A DNA stretch of 64,000 bases from BMS3BBIN04 sp964552465 (lineage in GTDB: Bacteria; Electryoneota; Electryoneia; Electryoneales; Electryoneaceae). The notes under the pieces are model-generated. The model did no database searches, was not told the origin of the DNA, and saw only the letters and a program-made list of their open reading frames with translations. Below, piece by piece: positions 51,359-59,855 of this stretch; within the stretch, counting starts at the first letter, position 1; each line of letters starts with the position of its first letter. Where the stretch lies: the NCBI GenBank assembly GCA_964552465.1, contig CAZKGR010000011.1:31672-95671 (forward strand), read 5' to 3'. Made by a program: the position numbers and the translations under genes.

Positions 51359-51449
51359 CCAGAAAAATTGACAGGTGCTTTGTAAACCGCGTTGGCACAG
51401 CCAACACGGGCAAGAACGTATAAATACGTAGAGTAGCGAGATAGAATTC

Positions 51450-53546
51450 ATGGCAGACGAAGCGAAGAAGAAACAGGAATACGGCGCATCGCAAATCCAG
51501 GTGTTGAAGGGTTTGGAGGCGGTGCGGAAACGTCCGGCGATGTACATCGGCGACACAGCGTCGCGCGGATTGCATCACCTGATCAGCGAGGTCGTCGACA
51601 ATTCGATTGACGAAGCACTCGCGGGACATTGTGATGAAATCACTGTCACATTGCACCTGGACGGCACGGCATCGGTAGAAGACAACGGTCGCGGTATCCC
51701 AGTCGACATTCACCCGGAATACAAGGATCCGCCGAAGACGGCGCTGGAAGTCGTGATGACGGTTTTACACGCCGGCGGTAAGTTCGATAAGGATTCCTAC
51801 AAGGTATCCGGTGGTTTGCACGGCGTCGGCGTAAGCGTTGTCAACGCTCTTTCTGAGTGGTGTGAAGTGACTTCTATCCGTGGCGGAATCCCTCACACTC
51901 AGCGCTATGTCCGAGGCGTCCCTGAAGGCCCGGTAACCCGTGGCAAGAAAACTCGAGGCGGGAAGAAGAACGGTACCACCACCCGTTTCATGCCAGATAG
52001 TGAGATTTTCCAAACGACCATGCTCAGACGTTCGACCGTTACCGGCCGTCTTCGTGAGCTGGCATTCCTTAACAGCGGATTGACCATCATCCTGCGGGAT
52101 GAACGGGAAGAACCGGCCCCGCACGACGAAGAAGGCGTGGACTACAAGCCGGACGCGGTGGACGATAGCGGCAAGCTGGGGGTTTTCGAGGAAACATTCC
52201 GGTACAAGGGCGGCTTGGCGGCCTTTGTGAAGTACCTGGATGAATCACGAACTCCGATTCTGAATAAGCCCATCCATTTCGACAAAGAACGTGATGGTGT
52301 TCCTGTAGAAATCGCATTCAGCTTCAACGATTCGTACCAGGACAACATTCACTCCTATGTCAACAACATCAACACCATCGAGGGCGGAACGCACGTCAGC
52401 GGCTTCAAAACCGCGTTGACGCGGACATTGAACAATTACGCCAGCCGCGCCGGTCTGTTCAAGAAAAACGATCAGCGACTTTCGGGTGACGATTGCCGCG
52501 AAGGTCTGACCGCGGTCATCAGTGTCAAGGTGCAGGAACCTCAGTTTGAAGGCCAGACAAAGACAAAACTCGGCAACAGCGAGGTTCAGTCTGTCGTTGA
52601 GACGATCATGGGCGAGATGCTGGGAGACGTTCTCGAAGAAAACCCGGCGATCGGACGTCGCATCATTGACAAGGCGATGCAGGCGCAGCGGGCTCGTGAC
52701 GCTGCACGCAAGGCGAAGGATTTGATCCGACGCAAAGGTGCGTTGGAATCGGGTACGTTGCCCGGCAAATTGGCCGACTGCAGCCGTCGCGATCCGGAAG
52801 GGACCGAGCTGTACATCGTCGAGGGTGACTCGGCGGGTGGTTCGGCGAAACAGGGCCGTGACCGCAGGTTCCAGGCCATCCTGCCGCTTCGGGGCAAGAT
52901 TCTGAACGTTGAAAAGGCTCGCATCGACAAAATTCTTGGCAACGAGGAAATCCGAACCCTAATCACCGCGATCGGGACGGGGATTGGCAATCCAACGACC
53001 AACGGTGACCGCGACCTGTTCGAAGCAAGCGGCGGCGGAAACGGTAACGGTAACGGCAAGGCAAACGGCAACGGTACCGGCGAATTCAACATCGAGAAGC
53101 TGCGTTACGGCAAAATCATCATCATGACTGATGCCGACGTCGACGGCGCGCACATTCGCACGCTGTTGCTGACATTCTTCTATCGCTACATGCGTCAATT
53201 GATTGACGAGGGTTGTGTATACATCGCACAGCCGCCGTTGTACCAGATCAAAAAGGGCAAGCAAATCGCATACGCGTACGACGAGGACGAACGTGAGCGC
53301 AAGATCAAGGAGCTCGGCGATAACGGAAAGCTTAATTTCCAGCGCTACAAAGGTCTTGGTGAAATGAACCCGGGCCAGCTGTGGTCAACGACGATGGATC
53401 CGGAGAAGCGGACGGTGCTTCAGGTGAACATCGAGGAAGCGTCCGAAGCCGATCATCTGTTCTCGACGTTGATGGGCGATGTTGTCGCGCCACGCCGCGA
53501 GTTCATCGAGAAGAACGCGAAGTATGTGCGGAATCTGGATGTGTAG
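51450..53546 (+). CDS. gyrB: DNA gyrase subunit B
   Basis: A 698-residue gyrase B subunit. The GHKL ATPase domain (VLKGLEAVRKRPAMYIGD, VDNSIDEALAG, GRGIPVDIH, SGGLHGVGVSVVNAL) comes first, then the transducer and the TOPRIM domain (EGDSAGGSAKQ, IIMTDADVDGAHI). The C-terminus (RYKGLGEMNPGQLW, DLFSTLMGD-like) is complete. Between the two halves of TOPRIM, at about residues 520-548, it carries an insertion of about 25-30 residues dominated by Asn-Gly repeats (GGGNGNGNGKANGNGTG), which most gyrases lack. It provides the ATP-driven strand passage together with GyrA. The ribosome site is only a weak GCGAG, but the start position matches the family. Confidence 0.98.
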   Translation: MADEAKKKQEYGASQIQVLKGLEAVRKRPAMYIGDTASRGLHHLISEVVDNSIDEALAGHCDEITVTLHLDGTASVEDNGRGIPVDIHPEYKDPPKTALEVVMTVLHAGGKFDKDSYKVSGGLHGVGVSVVNALSEWCEVTSIRGGIPHTQRYVRGVPEGPVTRGKKTRGGKKNGTTTRFMPDSEIFQTTMLRRSTVTGRLRELAFLNSGLTIILRDEREEPAPHDEEGVDYKPDAVDDSGKLGVFEETFRYKGGLAAFVKYLDESRTPILNKPIHFDKERDGVPVEIAFSFNDSYQDNIHSYVNNINTIEGGTHVSGFKTALTRTLNNYASRAGLFKKNDQRLSGDDCREGLTAVISVKVQEPQFEGQTKTKLGNSEVQSVVETIMGEMLGDVLEENPAIGRRIIDKAMQAQRARDAARKAKDLIRRKGALESGTLPGKLADCSRRDPEGTELYIVEGDSAGGSAKQGRDRRFQAILPLRGKILNVEKARIDKILGNEEIRTLITAIGTGIGNPTTNGDRDLFEASGGGNGNGNGKANGNGTGEFNIEKLRYGKIIIMTDADVDGAHIRTLLLTFFYRYMRQLIDEGCVYIAQPPLYQIKKGKQIAYAYDEDERERKIKELGDNGKLNFQRYKGLGEMNPGQLWSTTMDPEKRTVLQVNIEEASEADHLFSTLMGDVVAPRREFIEKNAKYVRNLDV

Positions 53547-53559
53547 CTGATTGATGTGG

Positions 53560-53580
53560 CCCCGATTCGGCGAATCCGGG
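53560..53580. repeat. Palindrome CCCCGATTCGGCGAATCCGGG
   Basis: A GATTC-GGC-GAATC hairpin with GC-rich arms, 13 bases after gyrB. It is similar to the inner hairpin of the element at 15803-15861. A further short repeat of the widespread GTCATCCTGAGCG ... AGCGAAGGATCT type follows at 53589-53614. Confidence 0.6.
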
Positions 53581-53630
53581 AACCGACCGTCATCCTGAGC
53601 GCAGCGAAGGATCTTTCTTTTGGTTATGTG

Positions 53631-53656
53631 CCCCAGACATTAACGTCTGGGGTTTT
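53631..53656 (+). terminator. Terminator-like palindrome after gyrB
   Basis: CCCCAGAC-ATTAAC-GTCTGGGG stem-loop followed by TTTT. It is also a member of the GAC...GTC palindrome family. Confidence 0.75.
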
Positions 53657-53748
53657 ACTCTTCGCCGATAGCGCCGCCGCTCAATCGGCGCTCGCGTCCT
53701 TCACAAATTGCCGCGCAGCAGAGCGCGCCTCAGAGATATTGACACAAC

Positions 53749-54636
53749 CTAAACAAGCCTGCGTCTGCGCTCGCTCCGCTTCATCAACCACACCAGCCCG
53801 ACCAGCAAAACGATCCACGCAGCGTAGAGCCACCAGTAGGCACGTTTTGCACCCGTCAGCAGCATTTGATCCATGAGACCCGGTCCACGGATTGTCAACC
53901 AGCCGATGCCGGGGCCGAGAATGTTGGTTTCGATATCGTACTCTTCAATATCCTCACGTGGAAACACCTGGTCGAACATAACCAGTTCTTCTGCGCCCTC
54001 GAGCAGGTACAGGGTGTCACGGGACGAGTGGCTGGGCTTGATCAGCAATTGAAGGGGGAAGCGTTCGGCGACCAGAGACAGGTGGCGCCCCGTATGAGCG
54101 TGCTGGTAGTAACTATTGAACCAATGGGGGAGATAGTGGTCGTACAACGCGTCCATCGGCGTGCAAACGCCGACGGCAACAGTGTCGTTCTCTATTACGT
54201 ACAGGCGCAACGCGAACAGCCATTCGCCGTCTCCGGATTCATCACGCAGAAGAGGGTTGTGCATCCAGTTGTTCAGGAAAAAATATTCGTTATCGCTTGG
54301 AATGTGAGCCACTAGCCGATTAAGGTTATCGTTGACTGCGCCCACCAAATCCTCGGGCGCCTCTGGATCAGCCCACGTCTGCGCGGTCGACCAGCGGACA
54401 GGGAAGCGTCGCAGTCCGGGTTCAACGGGATCGTCCGGTTCAATAGCGTGCAGGTGCCATCTGAAGTCGTCAGACAGGTTCGTCAACAGCTTTTCGTAAA
54501 ATGACGCTGACGGCAGCTCGGCCTGCTTAACAAGCGCGTATTGGGTAAACCTGTTGACTGACAGCACAATCGCAACATTCGCGACAAGGGCCAGCAGCAA
54601 CACGACATACAGAAGTCTTCGCCATCCGCGACTCAT
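53749..54636 (-). CDS. Membrane-anchored paralogue D (short type) of a four-gene tandem family
   Basis: A 295-residue protein of unknown family. An N-terminal membrane segment (LLYVVLLLALVANVAIVL) is followed by an extracytoplasmic domain of about 225 residues, a second membrane segment (WWLYAAWIVLLVGLVWL) and a basic tail (MKRSERRRRLV). Conserved with its three upstream relatives are FPVRWSTAQTW, a VN-x2-L-N-R segment, TPMDALYDHYLPHWFNSYY and the H-A-H-T-G motif. It matches paralogue B best at the N-terminal half and in length. It is the last gene of the operon, 46 bases after paralogue C. The layout (sensor-like domain between two helices, no cytoplasmic output) gives no direct function. 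Confidence 0.75.
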   Translation of the reverse strand: MSRGWRRLLYVVLLLALVANVAIVLSVNRFTQYALVKQAELPSASFYEKLLTNLSDDFRWHLHAIEPDDPVEPGLRRFPVRWSTAQTWADPEAPEDLVGAVNDNLNRLVAHIPSDNEYFFLNNWMHNPLLRDESGDGEWLFALRLYVIENDTVAVGVCTPMDALYDHYLPHWFNSYYQHAHTGRHLSLVAERFPLQLLIKPSHSSRDTLYLLEGAEELVMFDQVFPREDIEEYDIETNILGPGIGWLTIRGPGLMDQMLLTGAKRAYWWLYAAWIVLLVGLVWLMKRSERRRRLV

Positions 54637-54682
54637 CGAAACCTCCTCTTCGGGACAAGACCGAAGAAATTTGAGTCAAAAA

Positions 54683-55669
54683 TTATGACACACCTCGCCG
54701 AAACCACGTCAACGTCAGGCCGAGAACTGCAACGATTATCGAAACAATCGCCCACCAGGTCATGAGCTGGGTGCGCTTTGCGAATAACATGTCCATCCGG
54801 AACGGTGTCGCGACCACGATCTTGTCCGGAATGGGGAAGAGGGACCCTTCAAACCACTCGGCCTCGTCCTGCCAGCCGAGCTCAGAGCTCACGCAGTTTT
54901 TGAATTGAGCGGCCAAATCAGCGGCTTCGGATGAGAATTGGGCAAGCCCGTTTTCGAGATACATCTCGTCCGCGTTCGCCGGCTGGCTGGAGCGCAGGAT
55001 AATCGGCTCGCGATCTGTGTTGTGCGGAATCAGGCGAAACTCGACGAGATTCCAGGCCCATGTATTAAGCATCAGGCCGTAGGTTGCGTGGCGGTATTCG
55101 TCAAACCAGCGTTGTGCGTAGTGGTCGTAGAACGCGTCCACCGGGGTTAACGCTCCGTAGAACGACGCATCCTCGCTGGCAAACGACCATGTTCCGGCGA
55201 GAATCATAGGTGTATCCCGGTCTTCGGGGTCCATGACCAGGGTAGTCATAGTTGGTGTGGTCCATCCGGGACGGTTGGCCGTGCGTATGAAGAACCGTTC
55301 GAGAAAGCCCTGCTGTACAGGCGGTGGATCAGACAGCCAGCCTTGCGACTTCGACCAGGATAATGGATGTCGTGCCGGTATATCAGCGGTGGCGAGATGC
55401 GGCGGCAGGTTCAGGCTGGCGTATTTCAATGAGTCCACAGGTACAGCCAGCGAATCCGGTAATACGGGCAATGGCGGCAGCATGAGGCGGTTGCTGATGT
55501 GTAGTGCCAGGCGTTCGGCGTGGGCTTGTAGACTGGATTTAACGGGCAGGAAGCGGCTGTCGAGCGAATCCAGCGTGTTACTTAGATTCTGTTGCATCAA
55601 CAACGCGCCGATTCCACTCAGTAGCACTAGAATCAACACGATTCGGACAGCAATCGCGATACGGCTCAT
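54683..55669 (-). CDS. Membrane-anchored paralogue C (long type) of a four-gene tandem family
   Basis: A 328-residue protein of unknown family with the same plan: membrane segment (VRIVLILVLLSGIGALLM), extracytoplasmic domain of about 265 residues, second membrane segment (WWAIVSIIVAVLGLTL) and a short tail. It is clearly closest to paralogue A. Shared segments are AHAERLALHISNRLMLPP (A: AHAEKLANHFANRLAEPP), TADIPARHPLSW, QGWLSDPP, FYDHYAQRWFDEY, GWQDEAEWFE and TPFRMDMLF. ATG at 55669 follows a G-rich stretch. The gap to paralogue B upstream is 116 bases, twice the gap inside each pair. Confidence 0.75.
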   Translation of the reverse strand: MSRIAIAVRIVLILVLLSGIGALLMQQNLSNTLDSLDSRFLPVKSSLQAHAERLALHISNRLMLPPLPVLPDSLAVPVDSLKYASLNLPPHLATADIPARHPLSWSKSQGWLSDPPPVQQGFLERFFIRTANRPGWTTPTMTTLVMDPEDRDTPMILAGTWSFASEDASFYGALTPVDAFYDHYAQRWFDEYRHATYGLMLNTWAWNLVEFRLIPHNTDREPIILRSSQPANADEMYLENGLAQFSSEAADLAAQFKNCVSSELGWQDEAEWFEGSLFPIPDKIVVATPFRMDMLFAKRTQLMTWWAIVSIIVAVLGLTLTWFRRGVS

Positions 55670-55785
55670 ACCCCACCCCCAAGACAGGTTACGGTTGTAA
55701 TTCAACAAGATAGGGAACGGTCGGCCCGGAGTGAAGCGGAACCGTCACCAGGGTCTCGTCATATGATAGTCAACCGCAGAGAAGA

Positions 55786-56679
55786 TTAATATGCCGACTC
55801 GTTAAGCGTTGTGATCTGCCGGTTCTGACGGCGAATACGCGACATCATCACAATGGTTGCCACGAAAACAATCGTCCAGATTACCAGAAGAATGATAGAG
55901 ATGGCTTTTAGCATAGTCGGCACGGTCTTGTCGCCTAATCCCATCACTCGAACGCTGAACTCTCCAGCAGGTCCACCGACGTTTGTGCTCGTTACGAACT
56001 GACCGGAGAGCATGCCTTTTTCAACTTTGTCGATGTCCAATTCTGAAAACGGATCGAGCATGATTGGGGCGACCGTTGTGTCTTGCGGCACAAAGCTTAC
56101 CTCAACAACGCCAAGCCTCTGCCAGTTTTCCAACAGCCAGTGGCTGGTATGACCGTGCATGTAGGCTTTGTACTCACGGGGGATGATCGTCTCGTAAAAA
56201 ACGTCACGATGGAATACGTTTCCCCGATAATGAAAGCTCTCGCGTGACGCTCCTGCCTGAAAGTAGACGATATAAGGAAATCCCTTTTTCATCATGTCAA
56301 TGGCTATTGGTCGGTCCACATATTCTGATTCTGGATCAAGCAGCTGTTTCGAGTATCTGCTCAACAGGGTGTTGACCGAATCCACCATCGCATCCGGCAA
56401 ACCAACAGGTGTCCATTCCTGGTCGGGCTCCCAGTAAATAGGCCAGCGTTCCTCGCCCGGAACAGGTGGTTTGGCAAGCTCCATGTACACCCAGTCGCTC
56501 ATGAACTTGGCCAAGTTGTTCGCCGATGCTTGCGACGGCAAATTCGCGGTGCCTATCGGCTCATCGTAAGGGGACATTGCCGAAATGTGATAGAAATACC
56601 CGACGAGCAGCATGATCAGCAGCACGATTAACAGCAATATGTTGCCGACGGTACCGAGCACAGAAGTTTTAGCGGACAT
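55786..56679 (-). CDS. Membrane-anchored paralogue B (short type) of a four-gene tandem family
   Basis: A 297-residue protein of unknown family. A membrane segment (ILLLIVLLIMLLVGYFY) is followed by an extracytoplasmic domain, a second membrane segment (ISIILLVIWTIVFVATIVMM) and a cytoplasmic tail of about 20 residues (SRIRRQNRQITTLNESAY). It pairs with paralogue D: WPIYWEPDQEWTP and VDSVNTLLSRY in B match FPVRWSTAQTWAD and VGAVNDNLNRL in D, and both have an H-x-H-T motif. The match to A and C is weaker but covers the same layout. GAGGAGG 6 bases ahead fixes the ATG at 56679. Confidence 0.75.
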   Translation of the reverse strand: MSAKTSVLGTVGNILLLIVLLIMLLVGYFYHISAMSPYDEPIGTANLPSQASANNLAKFMSDWVYMELAKPPVPGEERWPIYWEPDQEWTPVGLPDAMVDSVNTLLSRYSKQLLDPESEYVDRPIAIDMMKKGFPYIVYFQAGASRESFHYRGNVFHRDVFYETIIPREYKAYMHGHTSHWLLENWQRLGVVEVSFVPQDTTVAPIMLDPFSELDIDKVEKGMLSGQFVTSTNVGGPAGEFSVRVMGLGDKTVPTMLKAISIILLVIWTIVFVATIVMMSRIRRQNRQITTLNESAY

Positions 56680-56732
56680 GAGTATCCTCCTCAACAGACT
56701 TGAGTCAGAAACATTGATACAAGCTTCGAGCA

Positions 56733-57722
56733 TTAGCGCTTGATCGATCCCCAACCGAGTATGCCGAAGGCGATTCCGGCGAGGATCAGGCCAATCGCCC
56801 AGCGTCCCGCTATCACAGACAGGTCCAGGATTACCTGATCCATCTTAAATGGGCTGCTGACTTCGATGCTTGCGTCGAAAGAAGCTATTGGCGAGTCCAT
56901 CCATTCAACCTCGTCCTGCCATCCAGGTTCAACATTCATTTCTGAAGTCAGCCAACGGAAATACTCGGCCTTGAACTCCGCGCCTTCACTATCATCTGAG
57001 GGATCGATTTTCTCTGTCAGATCAACGCTTTGTCCTGCACGCAACACAAATGGGCTAACCGTTGAATCGCGAAACGCGATCCGAAATTCCGCAGGCCTCC
57101 ACATGTAGTTATCAAGGTAGCGGTTCAGGTTACCCACCTTGTATTCCAGGAACCAGCGCGGCGCGTAATGTTCGTAGAAGCCGGGCGTAATCGCGCCGCG
57201 AAACGATGTCCCTGACTTGGTGTATGTCCAACGACCTGCGAAAATGGCCGAATCGGGTCGGTCGGCAGTAGGCCACAGCACAGTGAACGCCGAGTTGTTT
57301 TCCCAATTGCCCTCAGCGTATTTCACCGCCATGTAATTCAACAGATGGTCGTAATTATCGCGATGCTGTTTCGGGGTGTCGCTGAGCCAGCCGTCAGTGG
57401 AAGTCCACAGCACTTCATACCGCTTTGGCAGATCAGCGGTAGTCAGGTATGGATAGCTGAGTGATTCGCCAATTCGTTTGTACGATGAGTCAGTCCCGAG
57501 TTCGGATACGAGTATCGGCATCGGTGGTTCAGCTAGACGGTTGGCGAAATGGTTCGCGAGTTTCTCGGCGTGCGCCCTCATGTTTGAGTTCGTCGGTATG
57601 TACAGCCATCCGGCTTGTGTAGCGCCCGCGCCGAACAGGACAACGTGCAGGATTCCGGCGACCATCACACAGATCATGACTATGACAAACAAAACACGCG
57701 CGACGATTCGGGTGATACGCAT
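56733..57722 (-). CDS. Membrane-anchored paralogue A (long type) of a four-gene tandem family
   Basis: A 329-residue protein of unknown family. The first membrane segment (VLFVIVMICVMVAGILHVVLF) is followed by an extracytoplasmic domain of about 265 residues, a second membrane segment (WAIGLILAGIAFGILGW) and almost no tail (GSIKR). Conserved blocks shared with paralogue C are AHAEKLANHFANRLAEPP, TADLPKRYEVLW, DGWLSDTP, FYEHYAPRWFLEY, FRIAFRDSTVSPFVLRAG and GWQDEVEWMD. The start at 57722 has GGAGGG 7 bases ahead; the much longer frame (to 57929) overlaps the upstream gene without support. It directly follows the glycosyltransferase-like gene in what looks like one operon. Confidence 0.75.
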   Translation of the reverse strand: MRITRIVARVLFVIVMICVMVAGILHVVLFGAGATQAGWLYIPTNSNMRAHAEKLANHFANRLAEPPMPILVSELGTDSSYKRIGESLSYPYLTTADLPKRYEVLWTSTDGWLSDTPKQHRDNYDHLLNYMAVKYAEGNWENNSAFTVLWPTADRPDSAIFAGRWTYTKSGTSFRGAITPGFYEHYAPRWFLEYKVGNLNRYLDNYMWRPAEFRIAFRDSTVSPFVLRAGQSVDLTEKIDPSDDSEGAEFKAEYFRWLTSEMNVEPGWQDEVEWMDSPIASFDASIEVSSPFKMDQVILDLSVIAGRWAIGLILAGIAFGILGWGSIKR

Positions 57723-57738
57723 GGCTTCACCCTCCGTA

Positions 57739-58923
57739 CTACATCCAGCCTTCCCGTTTCCAATAGTATAGCAATTTATCGGTGACGGCACGGATATCGT
57801 GCGTGCGCTCAACCCACTCAAGCCCTTCTCGGCCTTTGGTGGCGCGATACGACTCGTCTTCGACCAGGTGCGTGAGTTCATGTTCAAGCGTATCAGCGGA
57901 AACATCGATGAACGGGTGATCGGGCACAAATTCTTGCATCTCCGGGCTCATGCGGGTCAGTGTCGGCAGGCCCATCGCCAGGGATTCGATGCCGGACATA
58001 CCATATCCCCAGCCGCCAGCATCCGCAATCTGGTCGATGAAGACGTCGCAGGTGGATTTGAGGCGTAACGCGTCAGTGTGCGACACGTTCTCGATCATCA
58101 CCATTTCGACTGGCAAGCCGCGCAGACGCATGTCGGTCACGATGTCAATGATCGTGTCGGACCCCTTGTTCGCGCGGACACGGGCCGCATGCCCGATGCG
58201 GATCAACTGTTCCGAAAATGCTTCGTGGCTGGGGCTTTCAGTCCCGGGCAATCCGTCTGGCGGCACATCATCCCTGCTGGCGGAGCCCGCCTCGGCGGAC
58301 AAGCCCGCAGGGGCACCTTGATACGCCGGATCATTCAAGTCAACCGGCAGAAACAGGTATTCGAGGCGATCGTCGGCGTACAGCAGATCAACCTCGCTGG
58401 TCAGGCGCAGGCCGAGGTATTGGTCGATCTGACGTAGTATACCACGGTTGCGCATGTCAGACCCGTGATAAAAACTCATCATCGGCTTGCCAAGCTCAGC
58501 CCAGCGGCGGACCGTGCGTCCATCACGGAAGAACTCCGCTCCCTGATCAAGCCAGATGATGTCGGCATTGTCCAGGTTCAGATGTTCCAACGCGGACTGG
58601 ATGCGCGGTGCGAGCAGGTTGTCGCGGAGGTCAAAGAACATTTGGGCGGCAGGGTGTGGCGCTGGCTGAAATGGCGGACGGGCTGTTATTGGAGTGTCGT
58701 CAGGCTCTGAACCAAGGAGCGCGTTATACACCAGCGAACGAGCTTTGATGAACATTTCGCTGCTTGGCTGTAGCGGCAGATCAAGGCATATGTCTTCCGC
58801 GAAGCCGAACGGGCTGCGAAAAAGAGTGACATAGCGAAAGTTGTGTCCCCGCCGCGCGAACTCGCGCTTGAATAGCGACAGGGTGCCACTGACATGATAT
58901 GGGGCGACGCAGAGGATATTCAT
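57739..58923 (-). CDS. Glycosyltransferase-like protein carrying an in-frame repeat insertion
   Basis: A 394-residue GT-B-type protein. The N-terminal MNILCVAPYHVSGTLSLFK is a GT4-like first strand. A middle segment YHGSDMRNRGILRQ and the C-terminal donor half (IGHAARVRANKGSDTI, DVFIDQIADAGGWGYGMSG, IESLAMGLPTL) follow. The Glu in IESLAMG corresponds to the last Glu of the EX7E motif. Residues about 200-222 (GAPAGLSAEAGSASRDDVP) are encoded by a copy of the dispersed family 2 repeat that otherwise lies between genes. The ATG overlaps the stop of the eIF2B-like gene (ATGA). It may decorate a glycan or protein handled by the membrane paralogues that follow, but that is only inferred from gene order. 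Confidence 0.82.
   Translation of the reverse strand: MNILCVAPYHVSGTLSLFKREFARRGHNFRYVTLFRSPFGFAEDICLDLPLQPSSEMFIKARSLVYNALLGSEPDDTPITARPPFQPAPHPAAQMFFDLRDNLLAPRIQSALEHLNLDNADIIWLDQGAEFFRDGRTVRRWAELGKPMMSFYHGSDMRNRGILRQIDQYLGLRLTSEVDLLYADDRLEYLFLPVDLNDPAYQGAPAGLSAEAGSASRDDVPPDGLPGTESPSHEAFSEQLIRIGHAARVRANKGSDTIIDIVTDMRLRGLPVEMVMIENVSHTDALRLKSTCDVFIDQIADAGGWGYGMSGIESLAMGLPTLTRMSPEMQEFVPDHPFIDVSADTLEHELTHLVEDESYRATKGREGLEWVERTHDIRAVTDKLLYYWKREGWM
58265..58319. repeat. Dispersed repeat, family 2, inside a coding region
   Basis: ACATCATCCCTGCTGGCGG at the left and AAGCCCGCAGGGGCACC at the right match the intergenic copy at 24499-24534, with about 19 extra bases in the middle. It is in frame and has no stop on the coding strand. 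Confidence 0.8.
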
Positions 58924-59852
58924 CCCGGTCGGTTCTCCAGCTTCAGGTAATCCGAGACAGGATGGGCGCGTCTGAACTGACGCGTGGCGAGCTGATCTGG
59001 CTCTATGTCGTCGTCCGGAGTGCGGATGATAGAAATGTCGTCCATCATCCCGGTACCGAACAGCGGAGACGGCGTCGCAATTCCTGTTGCGACAGGCGGA
59101 GAAGGTTCGTGTTTTCCCAAGTCAAGCTCTTGGATTTCCTGATCATGGAGGTGTTTGTCCTCGTTGGTCCAGAGTTCGACGGGTTTCTCGGCAGTCCTCA
59201 TCAAACCAGCGAGCGCTCCGGAACCAATTTTGTTGACAAACCGAGTGGTGGAGTAAGCGTCGCATCCGAGAATCAGTCTGTCGAGTTTGCTGTGACGGGC
59301 CATATCGGAAAACTGGGTGTCGGAAACCAGCCACACTTGCCAGCCGAGTTTTGCCAGGAATTCGGCTGTTTGCGTTCCTTCACCACCAGGATTCGATTGT
59401 GCGACGAACGCGCGCTTTCCGGCGAGCTGTTTAGCTTGTGCGCGAAGGCCGGTAGCGACGGTTGAACTCCAAGAATAGAAACCAAAACGATTGCCATCAA
59501 CATTCAGTTTTTGAAAGCGGTTGGTCATGCGCTCGGTCATATTGGCTGCGTTGGATTTCATTTCCTGCATGTCGCGACGCATGCGATTGATCCAACCAGT
59601 GTGGTCTGTATCATCATCAGGATGGTCGAGCCAACGGCAGATTTCTGCACAGATATTCAGGACGGGAGCCATGGACGGCTGCCCGAAACGCAGATCTATC
59701 AGAGAGTTCCGGACGGTGCGGGTGTCAAATGTGGTTGAATCAGCGAAAGCATCAGTAAGGCAGTTGATTGCCTCGACGGTTAGTTCGGCCGCGCCAAAGG
59801 ATCGGTTTCTCGCGAGTTCGTGCAGCCGGAGATGCCAGGCAACGGAGGCCAA
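58920..59852 (-). CDS. eIF2B/MtnA-fold protein (IF-2B family)
   Basis: A 310-residue protein whose central 150 residues match the IF-2B family (eIF2B alpha/beta/delta, ribose-1,5-bisphosphate isomerase, MtnA). Visible segments are GFYSWSSTVATGLRAQAK, SNPGGEGTQTAEFLAKLGW, WLVSDTQFSDMARHSKLD, LILGCDAYSTTRFVNKIGSG and GLMRTAEKPVELW. The Asp of GCDAYS corresponds to the catalytic Asp of MtnA, while the usual catalytic Cys region is not obvious. It may be a sugar-phosphate isomerase or a nucleotide/sugar-phosphate sensor. The C-terminal 70 residues are Asp/Pro-rich and unlike the family. The start is TTG at 59852, 3 bases after the upstream stop. It is coupled to the glycosyltransferase-like gene by an ATGA overlap. 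Confidence 0.75.
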   Translation of the reverse strand: MASVAWHLRLHELARNRSFGAAELTVEAINCLTDAFADSTTFDTRTVRNSLIDLRFGQPSMAPVLNICAEICRWLDHPDDDTDHTGWINRMRRDMQEMKSNAANMTERMTNRFQKLNVDGNRFGFYSWSSTVATGLRAQAKQLAGKRAFVAQSNPGGEGTQTAEFLAKLGWQVWLVSDTQFSDMARHSKLDRLILGCDAYSTTRFVNKIGSGALAGLMRTAEKPVELWTNEDKHLHDQEIQELDLGKHEPSPPVATGIATPSPLFGTGMMDDISIIRTPDDDIEPDQLATRQFRRAHPVSDYLKLENRPG

Positions 59853-59855
59853 CGA

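Noticed and set aside
58899..59465. 188-codon plus-strand frame
   Set aside because: Antisense to the eIF2B-like gene; no start signal.
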